From contig NZ_CP170485.1 in assembly GCF_052055585.1 (NCBI RefSeq), positions 1,240,001-1,304,000 of the forward strand: a DNA stretch of 64,000 bases, written 5' to 3'. Source of the DNA: Oceanicaulis sp052055585. GTDB lineage: Bacteria; Pseudomonadota; Alphaproteobacteria; Caulobacterales; Maricaulaceae. The position numbers and the translations under genes were made by a program. The notes under the pieces are model-generated. The model made no database searches and had not been told where the DNA came from. It saw only the letters and a program-made list of their open reading frames with translations. Shown piece by piece: positions 1 to 8,470 of the stretch; the first letter of the stretch is position 1; the number at the start of each line of letters is the position of its first letter.

Positions 1-1
1 C

Positions 2-622
2 CGCGCCATGAGCCGCGCCTTTGAGCGCGCCGGTCTGGGCGAGATCGCCTATGACAAGGTGCGCATGATTGTCGGGCTGGAGCTGGGCGAAGCCGTCGCC
101 CAGCTGGCGCCGGCCGACTATCCCGCCGATCGGGTGCCCGAGCTGGCCAATTTCTACAAGCAGGCCTTTGTGGAGATGCGCGCCCAGGACGGGTTCTCCG
201 AACCGCTTTATGCGGGCGCGAAAGAGACCGTGGAGCGCCTCGCCGATGAGGGCTGGCTTCTGGGCGTGGCGACCGGCAAGGCGCGGCGCGGGCTCGACAT
301 CGTGTTCGAGCACCATGACCTGCACAAATACTTCCAGACGCTTCAGACCGTGGATGGCGGGGCGGGCAAACCCGATCCGCGCATGGTGCTGGACGCAATG
401 AAGGAAACCGGAGTGGACGCCCATCGCACGGTGGTGATTGGCGACACCAGCTGGGACATGCGCATGGCGCGCGCGGCGAAGACCCATGCGCTGGGCGTCA
501 GCTGGGGCTTTCATACGCCTGATGAGATCGCCGAGGGCGGCGCCCATTCCATCCATGATGAATTTGACTGTCTGAATGCGGCGCTCGACGCCTTTGGGGA
601 AAACGGAGCCAGCGCGGCATGA
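2..622 (+). CDS. HAD-IA family hydrolase, 5' end outside the window
   Basis: This is a haloacid dehalogenase-type phosphatase, phosphoglycolate phosphatase-like, cut by the left edge. The reading frame is open to base 2, and the nucleophile motif DxDGT that opens HAD proteins is missing, so the true start lies upstream. The visible part has motif II as GVATGK, motif III with the Lys of KPDP, and motif IV as GDTSWDM, which holds the Mg-binding acidic residue. The helical residues before motif II fit the cap domain of subclass IA. Its stop overlaps the ATG of the next gene as ATGA, so the two are probably translationally coupled. The exact substrate cannot be read from the sequence. Confidence 0.85.
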   Translation, partial: RAMSRAFERAGLGEIAYDKVRMIVGLELGEAVAQLAPADYPADRVPELANFYKQAFVEMRAQDGFSEPLYAGAKETVERLADEGWLLGVATGKARRGLDIVFEHHDLHKYFQTLQTVDGGAGKPDPRMVLDAMKETGVDAHRTVVIGDTSWDMRMARAAKTHALGVSWGFHTPDEIAEGGAHSIHDEFDCLNAALDAFGENGASAA

Positions 623-1359
623 GCATGTCCAAGGCGAAAGCCGAGAACCGGGAACTGCCCAAGCGTTTCTATAAAGAGGTGAGCCTTCAGCCCGGCGAGG
701 GCGGCTGGTCCGTGCTGCTGGATGGCCGTCCGGTGAAAACCCCGGCCAAGCGCGCCCTGCAAGTGCCCTCTGAAACGCTGGCCAAAGCCCTGGCGGCGGA
801 ATGGGCGGCGCAGGAAACGGTCATTGATCCGTTCACCATGCCCATCACGCGCATCCTGCATGTGGCGCTCGACCGGATCGCGGATGTCCGCGAAGGCGCA
901 GCAGAGGAGGTGGCGAATTTCGGACGCACCGATCTTCTGAGCCACCGCGCCGATGAAAGCCAGCTGGCCGCCCGTCAGGCCGAGCTGTGGGACCCGTATC
1001 TCGACTGGGCGAAGACCGCGCTTGACGCGCCGCTCAATGCCGCAGCGACCGTGCTGGCGCTGGAACAGCCTGAAAGCTCCATCGCGGCGCTCAAGGCCCG
1101 TGCACTGGCGCAGGATGATCTGCGCCTGACGGCGCTGGTCAGCGTGACACCCATCCTCGGCTCGGCGATCCTCGCCTTTGCGCTGCTGGAAGGCGAGGCG
1201 GACGCCGAAGCCGTCTGGCAGGCTGCGCGCGTGGATGACGACTATCAGACCGAGCGCTGGGGCGAGGATTCTGAAGCCGCGCTCGCCGCCGCCAACCGCA
1301 AGCGTGACCTCATTGCGTGCGAGACCGTGATGCGGTCTCTGGATGAGGCGGGGCTCTAG
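619..1359 (+). CDS. ATP12 family F1-ATPase assembly chaperone
   Basis: The 246-residue protein matches the ATP12 family, which in mitochondria binds the F1 alpha subunit before it joins the F1 head; bacterial members occur mainly in Alphaproteobacteria. Family features visible are the N-terminal KRFYKEVSL, the GGWSVLLDGRPVKTPAK segment, AAEWAAQ, and the C-terminal region with DDDYQTERWGEDSEA. Its ATG lies inside the stop of the preceding HAD gene (ATGA). A second ATG two codons downstream is an alternative start. The role in this organism is inferred from the family. Confidence 0.93.
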   Translation: MSMSKAKAENRELPKRFYKEVSLQPGEGGWSVLLDGRPVKTPAKRALQVPSETLAKALAAEWAAQETVIDPFTMPITRILHVALDRIADVREGAAEEVANFGRTDLLSHRADESQLAARQAELWDPYLDWAKTALDAPLNAAATVLALEQPESSIAALKARALAQDDLRLTALVSVTPILGSAILAFALLEGEADAEAVWQAARVDDDYQTERWGEDSEAALAAANRKRDLIACETVMRSLDEAGL

Positions 1360-1451
1360 AGGCGCCATATTCGCCAAACCTCTGATTTGCGCCCATCGCC
1401 GAACCGGTGCTAGCAAGCTCATAACGAACAAATATCTTGGGAGTGTGGCTG

Positions 1452-2984
1452 ATGAAAGCCGTCCTGGAACAGCTCGACGCGAAACGTGAAGCGGCCCGCA
1501 TGGGCGGGGGCGAAGCCCGCATCAAGGCTCAGCATGAAAAGGGCAAGCTGAGCGCGCGCGAGCGTCTGGACGTGCTGCTGGACGCAGGCAGCTTCGAAGA
1601 GATCGACATGTTCGTCGAGCACGACTGCACCGAGTTCGGCATGGCCGACAAGAAAATCCCCGGCGACGGGGTGGTGACGGGGTCCGGCACGATCAATGGC
1701 CGCTTGGTCTATGTCTTCGCCAAGGATTTCACCGTGTTCGGCGGTTCACTGTCCGCCGCCCATGCCCGCAAGATCTGCAAGGTGCAGGACGCGGCGCTGA
1801 AAAACGGCGCACCCATCATCGGCCTGTTTGACGCCGGAGGCGCCCGCATCCAGGAAGGCGTGGACGCGCTGGGCGGCTATGCCGAGATTTTCCAGCGCAA
1901 TACGCTGGCCTCGGGCGTGATCCCGCAAATCTCCGTCATCATGGGCCCGTGCGCGGGCGGCGACGTCTATTCGCCCGCCATCACCGACTTCATCTTCATG
2001 GTGAAGGACACTTCCTACATGTATGTGACGGGCCCGGACGTGGTCAAAACCGTCACCAATGAGGTCGTCACCCATGAAGAGCTGGGCGGCGCATCCGTCC
2101 ACGCCAAGAAATCCGGCGTCGCCGAGGGCGCATTCGAGAACGATATCGAAGCGCTGGTCCAGGTCCGCCGTCTGATCGACTTCCTGCCGGCGTCCAACCG
2201 CGAAAAGCCGCCGGTGCGTGAGGTGTTTGACGCCCCGGATCGCGCCGAGCCGAGTCTGGATACGCTGGTGCCGCCGAACCCGAACAAGCCCTATGACATC
2301 AAGGAATTGATCGAGAAAGTGGCCGATGAGGGCGATTTCTATGAAATCGCACCCGATTACGCCACCAATATCGTGGTGGGCTTTGGCCGGATGGAAGGCC
2401 AGACCGTGGGCTTTGTGGCCAACCAGCCGCTGTCGCTGGCGGGCGTGCTCGACATTGACGCCTCCAAGAAAGCCGCGCGGTTCGTGCGCTTCTGCGATGC
2501 CTTTGAAATCCCGCTGATCACCTTTGTGGACGTGCCGGGCTTCCTGCCGGGCACCAAGCAGGAATATGGCGGGCTGATCAAGCATGGCGCGAAACTGCTG
2601 TTTGCCTATGCCGAAGCCACCGTGCCCAAGCTGACCGTCATCACCCGCAAGGCCTATGGCGGCGCCTATGACGTGATGGCGTCCAAGCATTTGCGCGGTG
2701 ATGTGAACTATGCCTGGCCGAGCGCTGAAATCGCGGTGATGGGCGCCAAGGGCGCGGCGGAAATCATCCACCGCAAGGATCTCGATAATCCTGAGAAAAT
2801 GGCCGAGCACGTCAAGGAATACGAAGATCGCTTCGCCAACCCGTTCGTGGCGGCCTCACGCGGCTTCCTGGATGACGTGATCCAGCCCCACAACACCCGC
2901 TTTCGCCTGATCAAATCCCTGCGCACCCTGCGCAACAAGGAACTCACCAATCCCTGGAAGAAACACGACAATATTCCACTTTAG
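1452..2984 (+). CDS. pccB: Acyl-CoA carboxylase beta (carboxyltransferase) subunit, propionyl-CoA carboxylase type
   Basis: This 510-residue protein is the biotin-dependent carboxyltransferase subunit that moves CO2 from carboxybiotin to an acyl-CoA, most likely propionyl-CoA. Visible family segments are KLSARERLDVLLD near the N terminus, FDAGGARIQEGVDALGGY in the N-terminal crotonase fold, GPCAGGDVYSPA, and in the C-terminal half VPGFLPGTKQEYGGLIKHGAK and TRKAYGGAYDVM. Length is typical (about 510). I chose the ATG at 1452 because GGGAG lies 9-13 bases upstream; an in-frame TTG at 1437 is possible but less likely. A matching alpha subunit (pccA) is not in this window. The stop overlaps that of the convergent AT-rich gene. 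Confidence 0.93.
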   Translation: MKAVLEQLDAKREAARMGGGEARIKAQHEKGKLSARERLDVLLDAGSFEEIDMFVEHDCTEFGMADKKIPGDGVVTGSGTINGRLVYVFAKDFTVFGGSLSAAHARKICKVQDAALKNGAPIIGLFDAGGARIQEGVDALGGYAEIFQRNTLASGVIPQISVIMGPCAGGDVYSPAITDFIFMVKDTSYMYVTGPDVVKTVTNEVVTHEELGGASVHAKKSGVAEGAFENDIEALVQVRRLIDFLPASNREKPPVREVFDAPDRAEPSLDTLVPPNPNKPYDIKELIEKVADEGDFYEIAPDYATNIVVGFGRMEGQTVGFVANQPLSLAGVLDIDASKKAARFVRFCDAFEIPLITFVDVPGFLPGTKQEYGGLIKHGAKLLFAYAEATVPKLTVITRKAYGGAYDVMASKHLRGDVNYAWPSAEIAVMGAKGAAEIIHRKDLDNPEKMAEHVKEYEDRFANPFVAASRGFLDDVIQPHNTRFRLIKSLRTLRNKELTNPWKKHDNIPL

Positions 2985-3793
2985 GGGCTTCTGGGTTTGA
3001 GTATTTTGTCAGAATTGTTGCCAAATGCAGAAGCTGAATATTCCTGTAGTGTTGTATAGCGGAATTTTGCCGCAGTGGTTTCTGGTAAGTTTTCTAGAAG
3101 TCCCCAATCTTCGATAAGGGGCTTCATTCTTTCGGATCCATGTATGGAGAGGCCATTCAAGGCCATTAATGCCAATTCTGGCTCGCTAAGCCTTGATTGA
3201 AATAGTCTTATTTCTAGTCTATATTTTTCTTTGGTTTGTTGATCTGTTTCGTTTTTATATTTTGTGTCTAGAAATTTAAAATAGTGAAAAACAACTCTAA
3301 GGTAATGATCTAGTCCATTAGATATTTTATCTCTCGCTTTCTCGTACATATCAACTTCATAGTATAATTTGCCGGAAGAATTTAAGCTTAACTCATTGTT
3401 GAATCGTATTGCCTCGAGCCCGATCTTTATTATTGGCCCGTTCCCTGCGGGCTTCATGACGTTAATATTTGTCAGTGTTTGTATATACGTTTCTTTGTGT
3501 GAGTTAATATTTCTCTCGAAATTTTGCTCGCGCATTTCCCTTTGAAGGGCGTTGAACTCAAAGTTTTGAACGAAAATTCCGTACAACACTGCAAAGAATG
3601 TCAATGCTAGGAAACCTGTTCCGATGGATCCAGCGATGAGTCCTCCAAACGCAGCATAGTCGTCAATATTTATCGAGAGCGGAAGCCCAAAGCTTATAGT
3701 TAAGTATATTGCGAGTGGGGCGCATAGCGCTAAGAAAAATACAACTGCAGATAATGCAAATGGGGCTCGATAGGATTTTGGATTGCTGTTCAC
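2981..3793 (-). CDS. Putative phage abortive-infection membrane protein (putAbiC-like), possibly phase-variable
   Basis: This AT-rich gene differs sharply in base composition from its GC-rich neighbours. The 270-residue product has two likely membrane segments (about residues 10-32 and 46-72), then a soluble region with YFKFLDTKYK, RLFQSRLSEPELALMALNGLS and LIEDWGLLENLP. This layout resembles the 'putative phage abortive infection protein' family (putAbiC), recognised by pattern only. The GTG at 3793 has no clear ribosome binding site. An upstream ATG (3840) is separated from it by a run of ten C. At C10 that ATG frame stops at TGA (3808-3810); at C8 or C11 it would join this gene, giving a 286-residue protein starting MVNASISPPPLSKQSIV (at C11). 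The native start is therefore probably the ATG, and expression may switch. The gene converges on pccB and shares stop bases with it. Confidence 0.7.
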   Translation of the reverse strand: MNSNPKSYRAPFALSAVVFFLALCAPLAIYLTISFGLPLSINIDDYAAFGGLIAGSIGTGFLALTFFAVLYGIFVQNFEFNALQREMREQNFERNINSHKETYIQTLTNINVMKPAGNGPIIKIGLEAIRFNNELSLNSSGKLYYEVDMYEKARDKISNGLDHYLRVVFHYFKFLDTKYKNETDQQTKEKYRLEIRLFQSRLSEPELALMALNGLSIHGSERMKPLIEDWGLLENLPETTAAKFRYTTLQEYSASAFGNNSDKILKPRSP

Positions 3794-3810
3794 GATGGAC
3801 TGCTTGCTCA

Positions 3811-3820
3811 GGGGGGGGGG
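3811..3820 (-). repeat. Homopolymer tract C10 (G10 on the plus strand)
   Basis: Ten consecutive G on the plus strand lie between an upstream ATG (3838-3840, minus strand) and the body of the putative abortive-infection gene. Reading the minus strand from that ATG, the tenth C completes a codon and the next codon is TGA. Adding one C or removing two joins the ATG to the gene. Slippage in such tracts is the usual basis of phase variation. An assembly error in the tract length is the main alternative. Confidence 0.8.
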
Positions 3821-3917
3821 CTGATAGAGGCATTTACCATATCAAAGTGCAATCTTTCCGGGAAGCGTTTAATGCGTATGAGTTGTTTTCTTTAATCGTG
3901 ATCAAGGCGATTTATCC

Positions 3918-3998
3918 TCACCCACCCAAACCGCGGCTATCCTCCCACTCTCCCCGGTGGAGAGGCGGATCGCGACCGCTGGTTTGGGACGGGGAGCG
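3918..3998. repeat. Palindromic intergenic repeat, nested hairpin
   Basis: An outer inverted repeat (CCCAAACCGCGG at 3926-3937 region against a CCGCTGGTTTGGG arm near 3976-3989) encloses an inner perfect hairpin, CTCTCC (3948-3953) and GGAGAG (3959-3964). No coding potential is convincing here. The layout is that of a mobile or structural palindromic repeat of the kind scattered between genes in alphaproteobacterial genomes. Copies elsewhere in the genome cannot be seen. Confidence 0.55.
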
Positions 3999-4536
3999 GC
4001 GGCGCAGGCCGTCGGTGAAGCCTTGAGTCTTGCAGGGCTTCGCAAGCGTCGGGAAGGCCGGTTCGCGCTTACCCTTTGCCTTTGACACACACTCCGAGCC
4101 GGTTTTCCCGCGTTCGCCCCCTCAGCCCTTTGGGCGTGAGGCGTTTTGGCGTGTGTGTGGATGCTAGTGTCTCTTTCCCCGCGCAGGCGGGGATCCAGAG
4201 CCGGATGTGTAGCGCTTTTTGATTTCTGGGTCCCGGACGGAGTTTACCCTCAACTTGATTGGGGGCCGGGAAAGAGGGGGGATAGAAACTTCTCAAACTG
4301 TCATCGGACGGCTTGTCCGGCCGATCCATGCGAGTTGCTTGGATCAAAGGGCACGGCATGGATTCACCGGATAAACCGGTGAATGACAGGGTTTTGATGC
4401 TTTGAATACTTTCGTCAGGATGATGATGGGGCTGAAACGCAGCGTTCGATTTAAACCTCCCTCGTCATGGCAAGGCGTGTCCTTGCCATCTGATCCCAAG
4501 ATCAGGTCTTGGGATGACGGGGCGGGGGGGAAACCG
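3999..4536. other. Non-coding stretch rich in palindromic repeats; no supported gene
   Basis: No open frame here has a ribosome binding site or recognisable domain. The translations read through repeat sequence (for instance SPRRRGS and TRENRLGVC), which is typical of intergenic repeats. One block around 4176-4232 has the arms CCCCGC/GCGGGG followed by GGGATCCAGA, answered by TCTGGGTCCC, a motif seen widely in alphaproteobacterial intergenic repeats. Together with the Abi-like gene this makes a roughly 1.5-kb patch of accessory sequence between pccB and rnd. Confidence 0.55.
4459..4522. repeat. Cruciform-type palindromic repeat downstream of rnd
   Basis: Two hairpins lie side by side inside an outer stem. 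The first is ATGGCAAGG (4467-4475) with CCTTGCCAT (4481-4489). The second is ATCCCAAGA with TCTTGGGAT (about 4494-4516). The outer arms are CGTCAT and ATGACG. This is a three-way-junction palindrome of a kind common between genes in related genomes. Because it sits just past the stop of rnd it may also end that transcript. Confidence 0.6.
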
Positions 4537-5691
4537 CTATTCCAGCTCGACCGCTTCGACCTTGCCGTTTTCCAGCACCAGAGCCAGCTCGCCGCGTTTC
4601 AGGCGCAGCGCTTCGGCGCCGAACACGTCCCGACGCCAGCCCTTGAGGGCGGGGATGTCGGCGTCATCGTCAGCGGCGAGTTTTTCAAGATCGGGCACGG
4701 TGGCGATCAGGCGGCTGGCGACGCCTTCCTGGTCGGAGACGACCTTGAGGAAGACTTTCAGCATTTCGATGATCGGGCCCAGATTGGGCGGGCTGGCTTC
4801 GGGCTTGTCCACCTTGGGCGCATAGGCCTTGGGGTCCGCCAGCGCTTCGGTCATCAGCGCGATCAGGCGCTCGGCCGGCTTGGAGCGTTCAAAGCCCTTG
4901 GGCACGGCGCGCAGGCCCTTGAGATCATCAAGCGAGGTCGGGGCGGCGTGCGCGAGCTCATACAGGCCATCATCCTTGATGATGCGCGAGCGGGGCATGT
5001 CGCGGGTCTGCGCTTCGGTTTCGCGCCATTCGGCGGCGGCCTTGAGCGCAGCGAGCCATTTGGCCGTGGTCTTGCGCAGCTTCAGACGCTTCCAGGCGTC
5101 TTCCGGGTGCATTTCATAGGTGGCCGGATCGGTGAGGGTTTTCATTTCCTCGGCCAGCCAGGCTTCGCGGCCCACCTTGGCGAGTTTCTCACGCAGGATC
5201 GGGAACAGGTCGCGCAGATGGGTCACATCGGCGAGCGCATATTCCTTTTGCTTGTCCGACAGCGGGCGGCGCGACCAGTCGGTGAAGCGCGAACCCTTGT
5301 CCAGATTCACCTTCACCAGCGCGCGCACCAGATTGTCGTAGGAGATTGAATCTCCCAGACCCACGGCCATCGCCGCGATCTGGCTGTCAAACAGCGGTTT
5401 GGGGATGATGCCGCCGCCTTCGTGGAAGAAGATCTCCAGATCCTGCCGGCAGGCGTGGAACACCTTGATGACATTCTGATCGGTCAGAAGGTCATAGAAG
5501 GGCTGAAGGTCGAGACCCTCGGCCAGAGGGTCGATCAGCACTTCGGTGTCATCGCCTGCCGCCTGAATCAGGCACAGCTGCGGCCAGAAGGTGCTCTCGC
5601 GCATAAACTCGGTGTCTACGGCGACATATTCGGCCTGGCGCAGCTTGGCGCACGCCCGGGCGAGGGACTCAGTATCGGCGATCCATTCCAT
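4537..5691 (-). CDS. rnd: Ribonuclease D
   Basis: The 384-residue protein is RNase D, a 3'-5' exonuclease that trims tRNA and other small RNA precursors. The DEDD exonuclease domain begins at once: AVDTEFMRES (Exo I, DxE) near residue 25, KVFHACRQDLEIFF (Exo II) near residue 80, and YALADVTHLRDLFP (Exo III, YxxxD) near residue 170. An HRDC-like helical domain follows (AEWRETEAQTRDMPRSRIIKDD, then LRAVPKGF). The length is close to the E. coli enzyme (about 375). The ATG at 5691 (MEWIADTE) fits the family N terminus; the frame stays open 43 codons further upstream, but those residues look unrelated. Confidence 0.95.
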   Translation of the reverse strand: MEWIADTESLARACAKLRQAEYVAVDTEFMRESTFWPQLCLIQAAGDDTEVLIDPLAEGLDLQPFYDLLTDQNVIKVFHACRQDLEIFFHEGGGIIPKPLFDSQIAAMAVGLGDSISYDNLVRALVKVNLDKGSRFTDWSRRPLSDKQKEYALADVTHLRDLFPILREKLAKVGREAWLAEEMKTLTDPATYEMHPEDAWKRLKLRKTTAKWLAALKAAAEWRETEAQTRDMPRSRIIKDDGLYELAHAAPTSLDDLKGLRAVPKGFERSKPAERLIALMTEALADPKAYAPKVDKPEASPPNLGPIIEMLKVFLKVVSDQEGVASRLIATVPDLEKLAADDDADIPALKGWRRDVFGAEALRLKRGELALVLENGKVEAVELE

Positions 5692-5737
5692 GGCTCGCTC
5701 GAATATACCGAACTTCGCCCTTTGGCGAGCCCTCTGC

Positions 5738-7045
5738 TCACTGAGTGTTTTTACGCCGCACCAGCATGCGCGAGGCGATGAAAAGCGCCGCGCCCAGAGA
5801 CCCCAGAGCGACGAAGCCATAGGCCGCCTGCAGGGGCAGGGCGCTGGCCCCGATCAGCAAGAGCACCAGCGGACCCAATGTGCCGCCGAGGCCATTGAGC
5901 ACGCCGGAGGCGGCCAGCAGACGCCCGCGCATCTCTTCCTTCGCGCGGCGTTGCGCCATGGCCTGCAACGGCACCAGGAACAGGCCGCCGCCGACCGCCG
6001 ACAGGGCGAGATCGATCAGGATGCGCCAGTTGCCCCGGTCCGTTAGGAAAGCGTCGGCGCTGATCAGCGCTGCGTCCGGCGCGCGGCCCAGCGTGTAGAG
6101 CGCAATATCGGCGGGGAAGACGGTCAGCATGATCGCGCCGATCAGCGAGAAGCGCAGGGCGTCGCCGGATTTGGCCAGCGAGCCGCAGATCACCGCGCCC
6201 AGCGCCGCCCCGATGGTGAAGATCAGTTGGAAGACGGCGACCACGCCTTCATCCGCGCCCAGAACATCGCGGGTGAAGAGCGGCAGGACGGTGATGACCG
6301 CAGCGGCCAGCATCCAGAACCAGGCGACGCCCAGCAAGGGCCGCAACACGTCGGGTGCGCGGAACGCAAAGCCCAGCATGCGCGGGGTTTCCCAGATCAC
6401 GCCCAGAACGCCCCATCGCACCTTCAGCTCGGGATTGCCGCCCGGCGCCGGGGTCTGCTGGCGCATGGCGATCCAGCCCAGCACCGCCATCACCACCAGC
6501 AGCGCGCTGATCAGGGGCACGCCCCAATCGGGCGCGATCAGCAAGGTGCCGCCAATGGCGCCCACAAGGATGGCCACATTGATGGCGCCCGACAGCGCGG
6601 CGTTGGCGGGCACCAGCTCTTCGGGCTGCATCAAAGAGGGCAGGGCGGAATTGCGCGCGGGCAGGAAGAAGGTTGATTGCACGCCCATCAGGAAAAGTGT
6701 GACCAGCAATGCGAGCGGCAGCTGGAACAGAAAACCGATGGCGGCGAGGATCATCAGGATGATCTCGGCGAACTTGGCGATCCGCATGATCTTCGTGCGG
6801 TCATAGCGGTCCGCCACCTGACCCGCGATGGCGGAGAAGGCGAAGATCGGTACGGTGAAGGCGGTGGCCGCCAGCGGCACCATGATCTGGTTATCAAGGC
6901 CAAACACCGTCCAGCCCTGATAGGTGGCGAGCGCCACCAGCGCATAGCGGAACAGATTGTCGTTGAAGGCGCCGAGGGTCTGGGCGATCCACAGCGGCAG
7001 GAAGCGCCGCTGGGTCATCAGGGTGGAGACGATCTTCAGGCTCAT
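5738..7045 (-). CDS. MFS transporter, LplT-like (probable lysophospholipid flippase)
   Basis: This 435-residue major facilitator superfamily protein has about 12 hydrophobic segments and the N-terminal LWIAQTLGAFNDNLFRYAL, which is the signature of the LplT/Aas-associated branch. It also carries the loop 2-3 motif GQVADRYDRTKI. In Enterobacteria LplT moves lysophospholipids inward for re-acylation by Aas. Here the gene directly follows a PlsC-like acyltransferase with an ATGA overlap, so a flippase-acyltransferase pair is a reasonable reading. Substrate assignment is inference. It is likely co-transcribed with the TetR gene upstream. Confidence 0.85.
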   Translation of the reverse strand: MSLKIVSTLMTQRRFLPLWIAQTLGAFNDNLFRYALVALATYQGWTVFGLDNQIMVPLAATAFTVPIFAFSAIAGQVADRYDRTKIMRIAKFAEIILMILAAIGFLFQLPLALLVTLFLMGVQSTFFLPARNSALPSLMQPEELVPANAALSGAINVAILVGAIGGTLLIAPDWGVPLISALLVVMAVLGWIAMRQQTPAPGGNPELKVRWGVLGVIWETPRMLGFAFRAPDVLRPLLGVAWFWMLAAAVITVLPLFTRDVLGADEGVVAVFQLIFTIGAALGAVICGSLAKSGDALRFSLIGAIMLTVFPADIALYTLGRAPDAALISADAFLTDRGNWRILIDLALSAVGGGLFLVPLQAMAQRRAKEEMRGRLLAASGVLNGLGGTLGPLVLLLIGASALPLQAAYGFVALGSLGAALFIASRMLVRRKNTQ

Positions 7046-7755
7046 TTCAGGCCCTCCTTCACCAGCGCGTCGGTGCGCGCTTCGATCACGGCTTCCAGCC
7101 GCTGCATGAATGCGTCCTTCTCAAGTCCGGGCTCGATCGGGTCGAGAAACTCCACCACCGCGCGGCCCGGGGTCTTCTTGAAGGATTGCTGGTCCCAGGC
7201 GAGGCCCAGATTGGTGGCCACCGGCACGCAGGGCCGATTGAGGTCAGCGTAAAGGTGCCACACGCCCTTGCGATAGGCGTGTTTCTCGCCTGGCGCGGCC
7301 AGATGGCCTTCAGGGTAGATCAGCACGTCCCGGCCTTCGCGGCGCAGCATGTCGAGGCTCTCGTTCATCCGGGCGCGGGCGTCATCGCCGCCGCCATTGG
7401 ACAGCACGATCGCGCCCAACTTGTTCAGGATGCGGCCCACCAGCGGGAAGCGATACAGGTGATCGCCCGCCACAAAGGACAGATTGGCCAGCTCGGACAC
7501 CATCACAAAGCCGTCGCCCCAGCTCTGGTGCTTGGCGGCGATAACGGCGGGCTGGCGCGGCAGACGATCCCGCCCGCGCACCTCGACGCTGACGCCGGCG
7601 ATGAAATAGAGCGCGACCAGCTGGGCCGAACCGTACATCTGGATGCCATAGGCGAGGGGCTTGCGGCCCGGAATGAGCGCCAGCAGCGAACAGACCAGCG
7701 CGAAGATGACGGTGATCAGCCAGTAGGCGACGAAATAGGCGGCGGAGCGGATCAT
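7042..7755 (-). CDS. Lysophospholipid acyltransferase (PlsC family)
   Basis: The 237-residue protein has an N-terminal membrane segment (residues about 5-30) and the glycerolipid acyltransferase blocks: block I HQSWGD, an HxxxxD motif, near residue 77; GAIVLSNGGG as block II region; YPEGH as block III near residue 148; and CVPVATNLG as block IV. It transfers an acyl chain to a lysophospholipid or lysophosphatidate at the inner membrane. A strong ribosome binding site (AAAGGAGG) precedes the ATG at 7755. It lies 46 bp after the TetR stop and overlaps the MFS gene, so it is probably the middle gene of a TetR-controlled operon. Confidence 0.88.
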   Translation of the reverse strand: MIRSAAYFVAYWLITVIFALVCSLLALIPGRKPLAYGIQMYGSAQLVALYFIAGVSVEVRGRDRLPRQPAVIAAKHQSWGDGFVMVSELANLSFVAGDHLYRFPLVGRILNKLGAIVLSNGGGDDARARMNESLDMLRREGRDVLIYPEGHLAAPGEKHAYRKGVWHLYADLNRPCVPVATNLGLAWDQQSFKKTPGRAVVEFLDPIEPGLEKDAFMQRLEAVIEARTDALVKEGLK

Positions 7756-7801
7756 GGGAATCCTCCTTTAGCCGTCGTGGAAAGGTGTGAGGGAGAGAGG
7801 C

Positions 7802-8416
7802 TCAGGCCGCCATGAGTGCGGCAAGGGCCGCGCGGGCCAGCTCGGCCTTGCGCGCGGTCATCAGGCCGTGCAGCCGTCCGGCCATGCGGTGAGCGGCGGG
7901 CTGGAGCACCACGCCGAGCGCGGCGGCGGCTTTCAGCTCGGGATCGCCTTCGGGGCAGTTTCCGGCCTTGATGGCGCGGGCGATGGCCTCGGCGATCAGG
8001 CTGACCGGGTCCGGGCGGCCCTCCCGCTCGGTGCGGCCAAAGCGGAACATGTGGATGAGGTGATACTCAAACAGGGCCGGGTCTTCGTCCGCCGCCTCGC
8101 AATAGACCTCGACAACGCGGGTGACGGCGTCTTCAAAGCCGCTCGCGTCTTCCAGCGCTGTTTCCACCAGATCGAACAGGCGTGAGTGGATGGCTTCAAA
8201 CAGGGCTTCCGCCAGCACTTCCTTGCTCTTGAAATGACGGTAGATCGAGCCTTCTGCGACCTGAGCCGCGCTGGCGATCTCGCGGGTGGAGACCGCATCG
8301 ACGCCGTTCTGGGAGAACAGCACCAGCGCTGCGCGTTCGATCCGCGCCTTGGCGGTGCCGTCCACGGCCGTCACGCCGCGGGGATCAGAGGCGCCGGGAA
8401 GTGCGTCATTGGCCAT
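7802..8416 (-). CDS. TetR family transcriptional regulator
   Basis: This 204-residue regulator has the TetR helix-turn-helix in its N-terminal 65 residues: ARIERAALVLFSQNGVDAVSTREIASAAQ with the family-typical ending GSIYRHFKSKE. The rest is a helical ligand-binding domain of unknown specificity. I chose the ATG at 8416 because GGAGAG lies 7 bases upstream; the frame continues upstream to 8482 but into the operator region. Two 16-bp palindromes flank the promoter just upstream, which implies autoregulation. The genes behind it (acyltransferase, LplT-like MFS) suggest the effector is a fatty acid, acyl-CoA or membrane-active compound. Confidence 0.92.
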   Translation of the reverse strand: MANDALPGASDPRGVTAVDGTAKARIERAALVLFSQNGVDAVSTREIASAAQVAEGSIYRHFKSKEVLAEALFEAIHSRLFDLVETALEDASGFEDAVTRVVEVYCEAADEDPALFEYHLIHMFRFGRTEREGRPDPVSLIAEAIARAIKAGNCPEGDPELKAAAALGVVLQPAAHRMAGRLHGLMTARKAELARAALAALMAA

Positions 8417-8470
8417 TTGGATCTCTCCAGGGCTAAGCCCGCGGAACTGCGAGCGGCGGATATTGAAGAA

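Noticed and set aside
4069..4382. Short ORFs on both strands in the repeat block
   Set aside because: They read through palindromic repeats, have no ribosome binding site and no domain, and overlap each other.
3918..4522. Possible CRISPR array
   Set aside because: The repeats are different palindromes, not one repeat at regular spacing, and no cas genes are present.
4402..5349. 315-residue plus-strand ORF opposite rnd
   Set aside because: It is a shadow of the RNase D gene, His/Gly/Arg-rich, as GC-rich antisense frames usually are.
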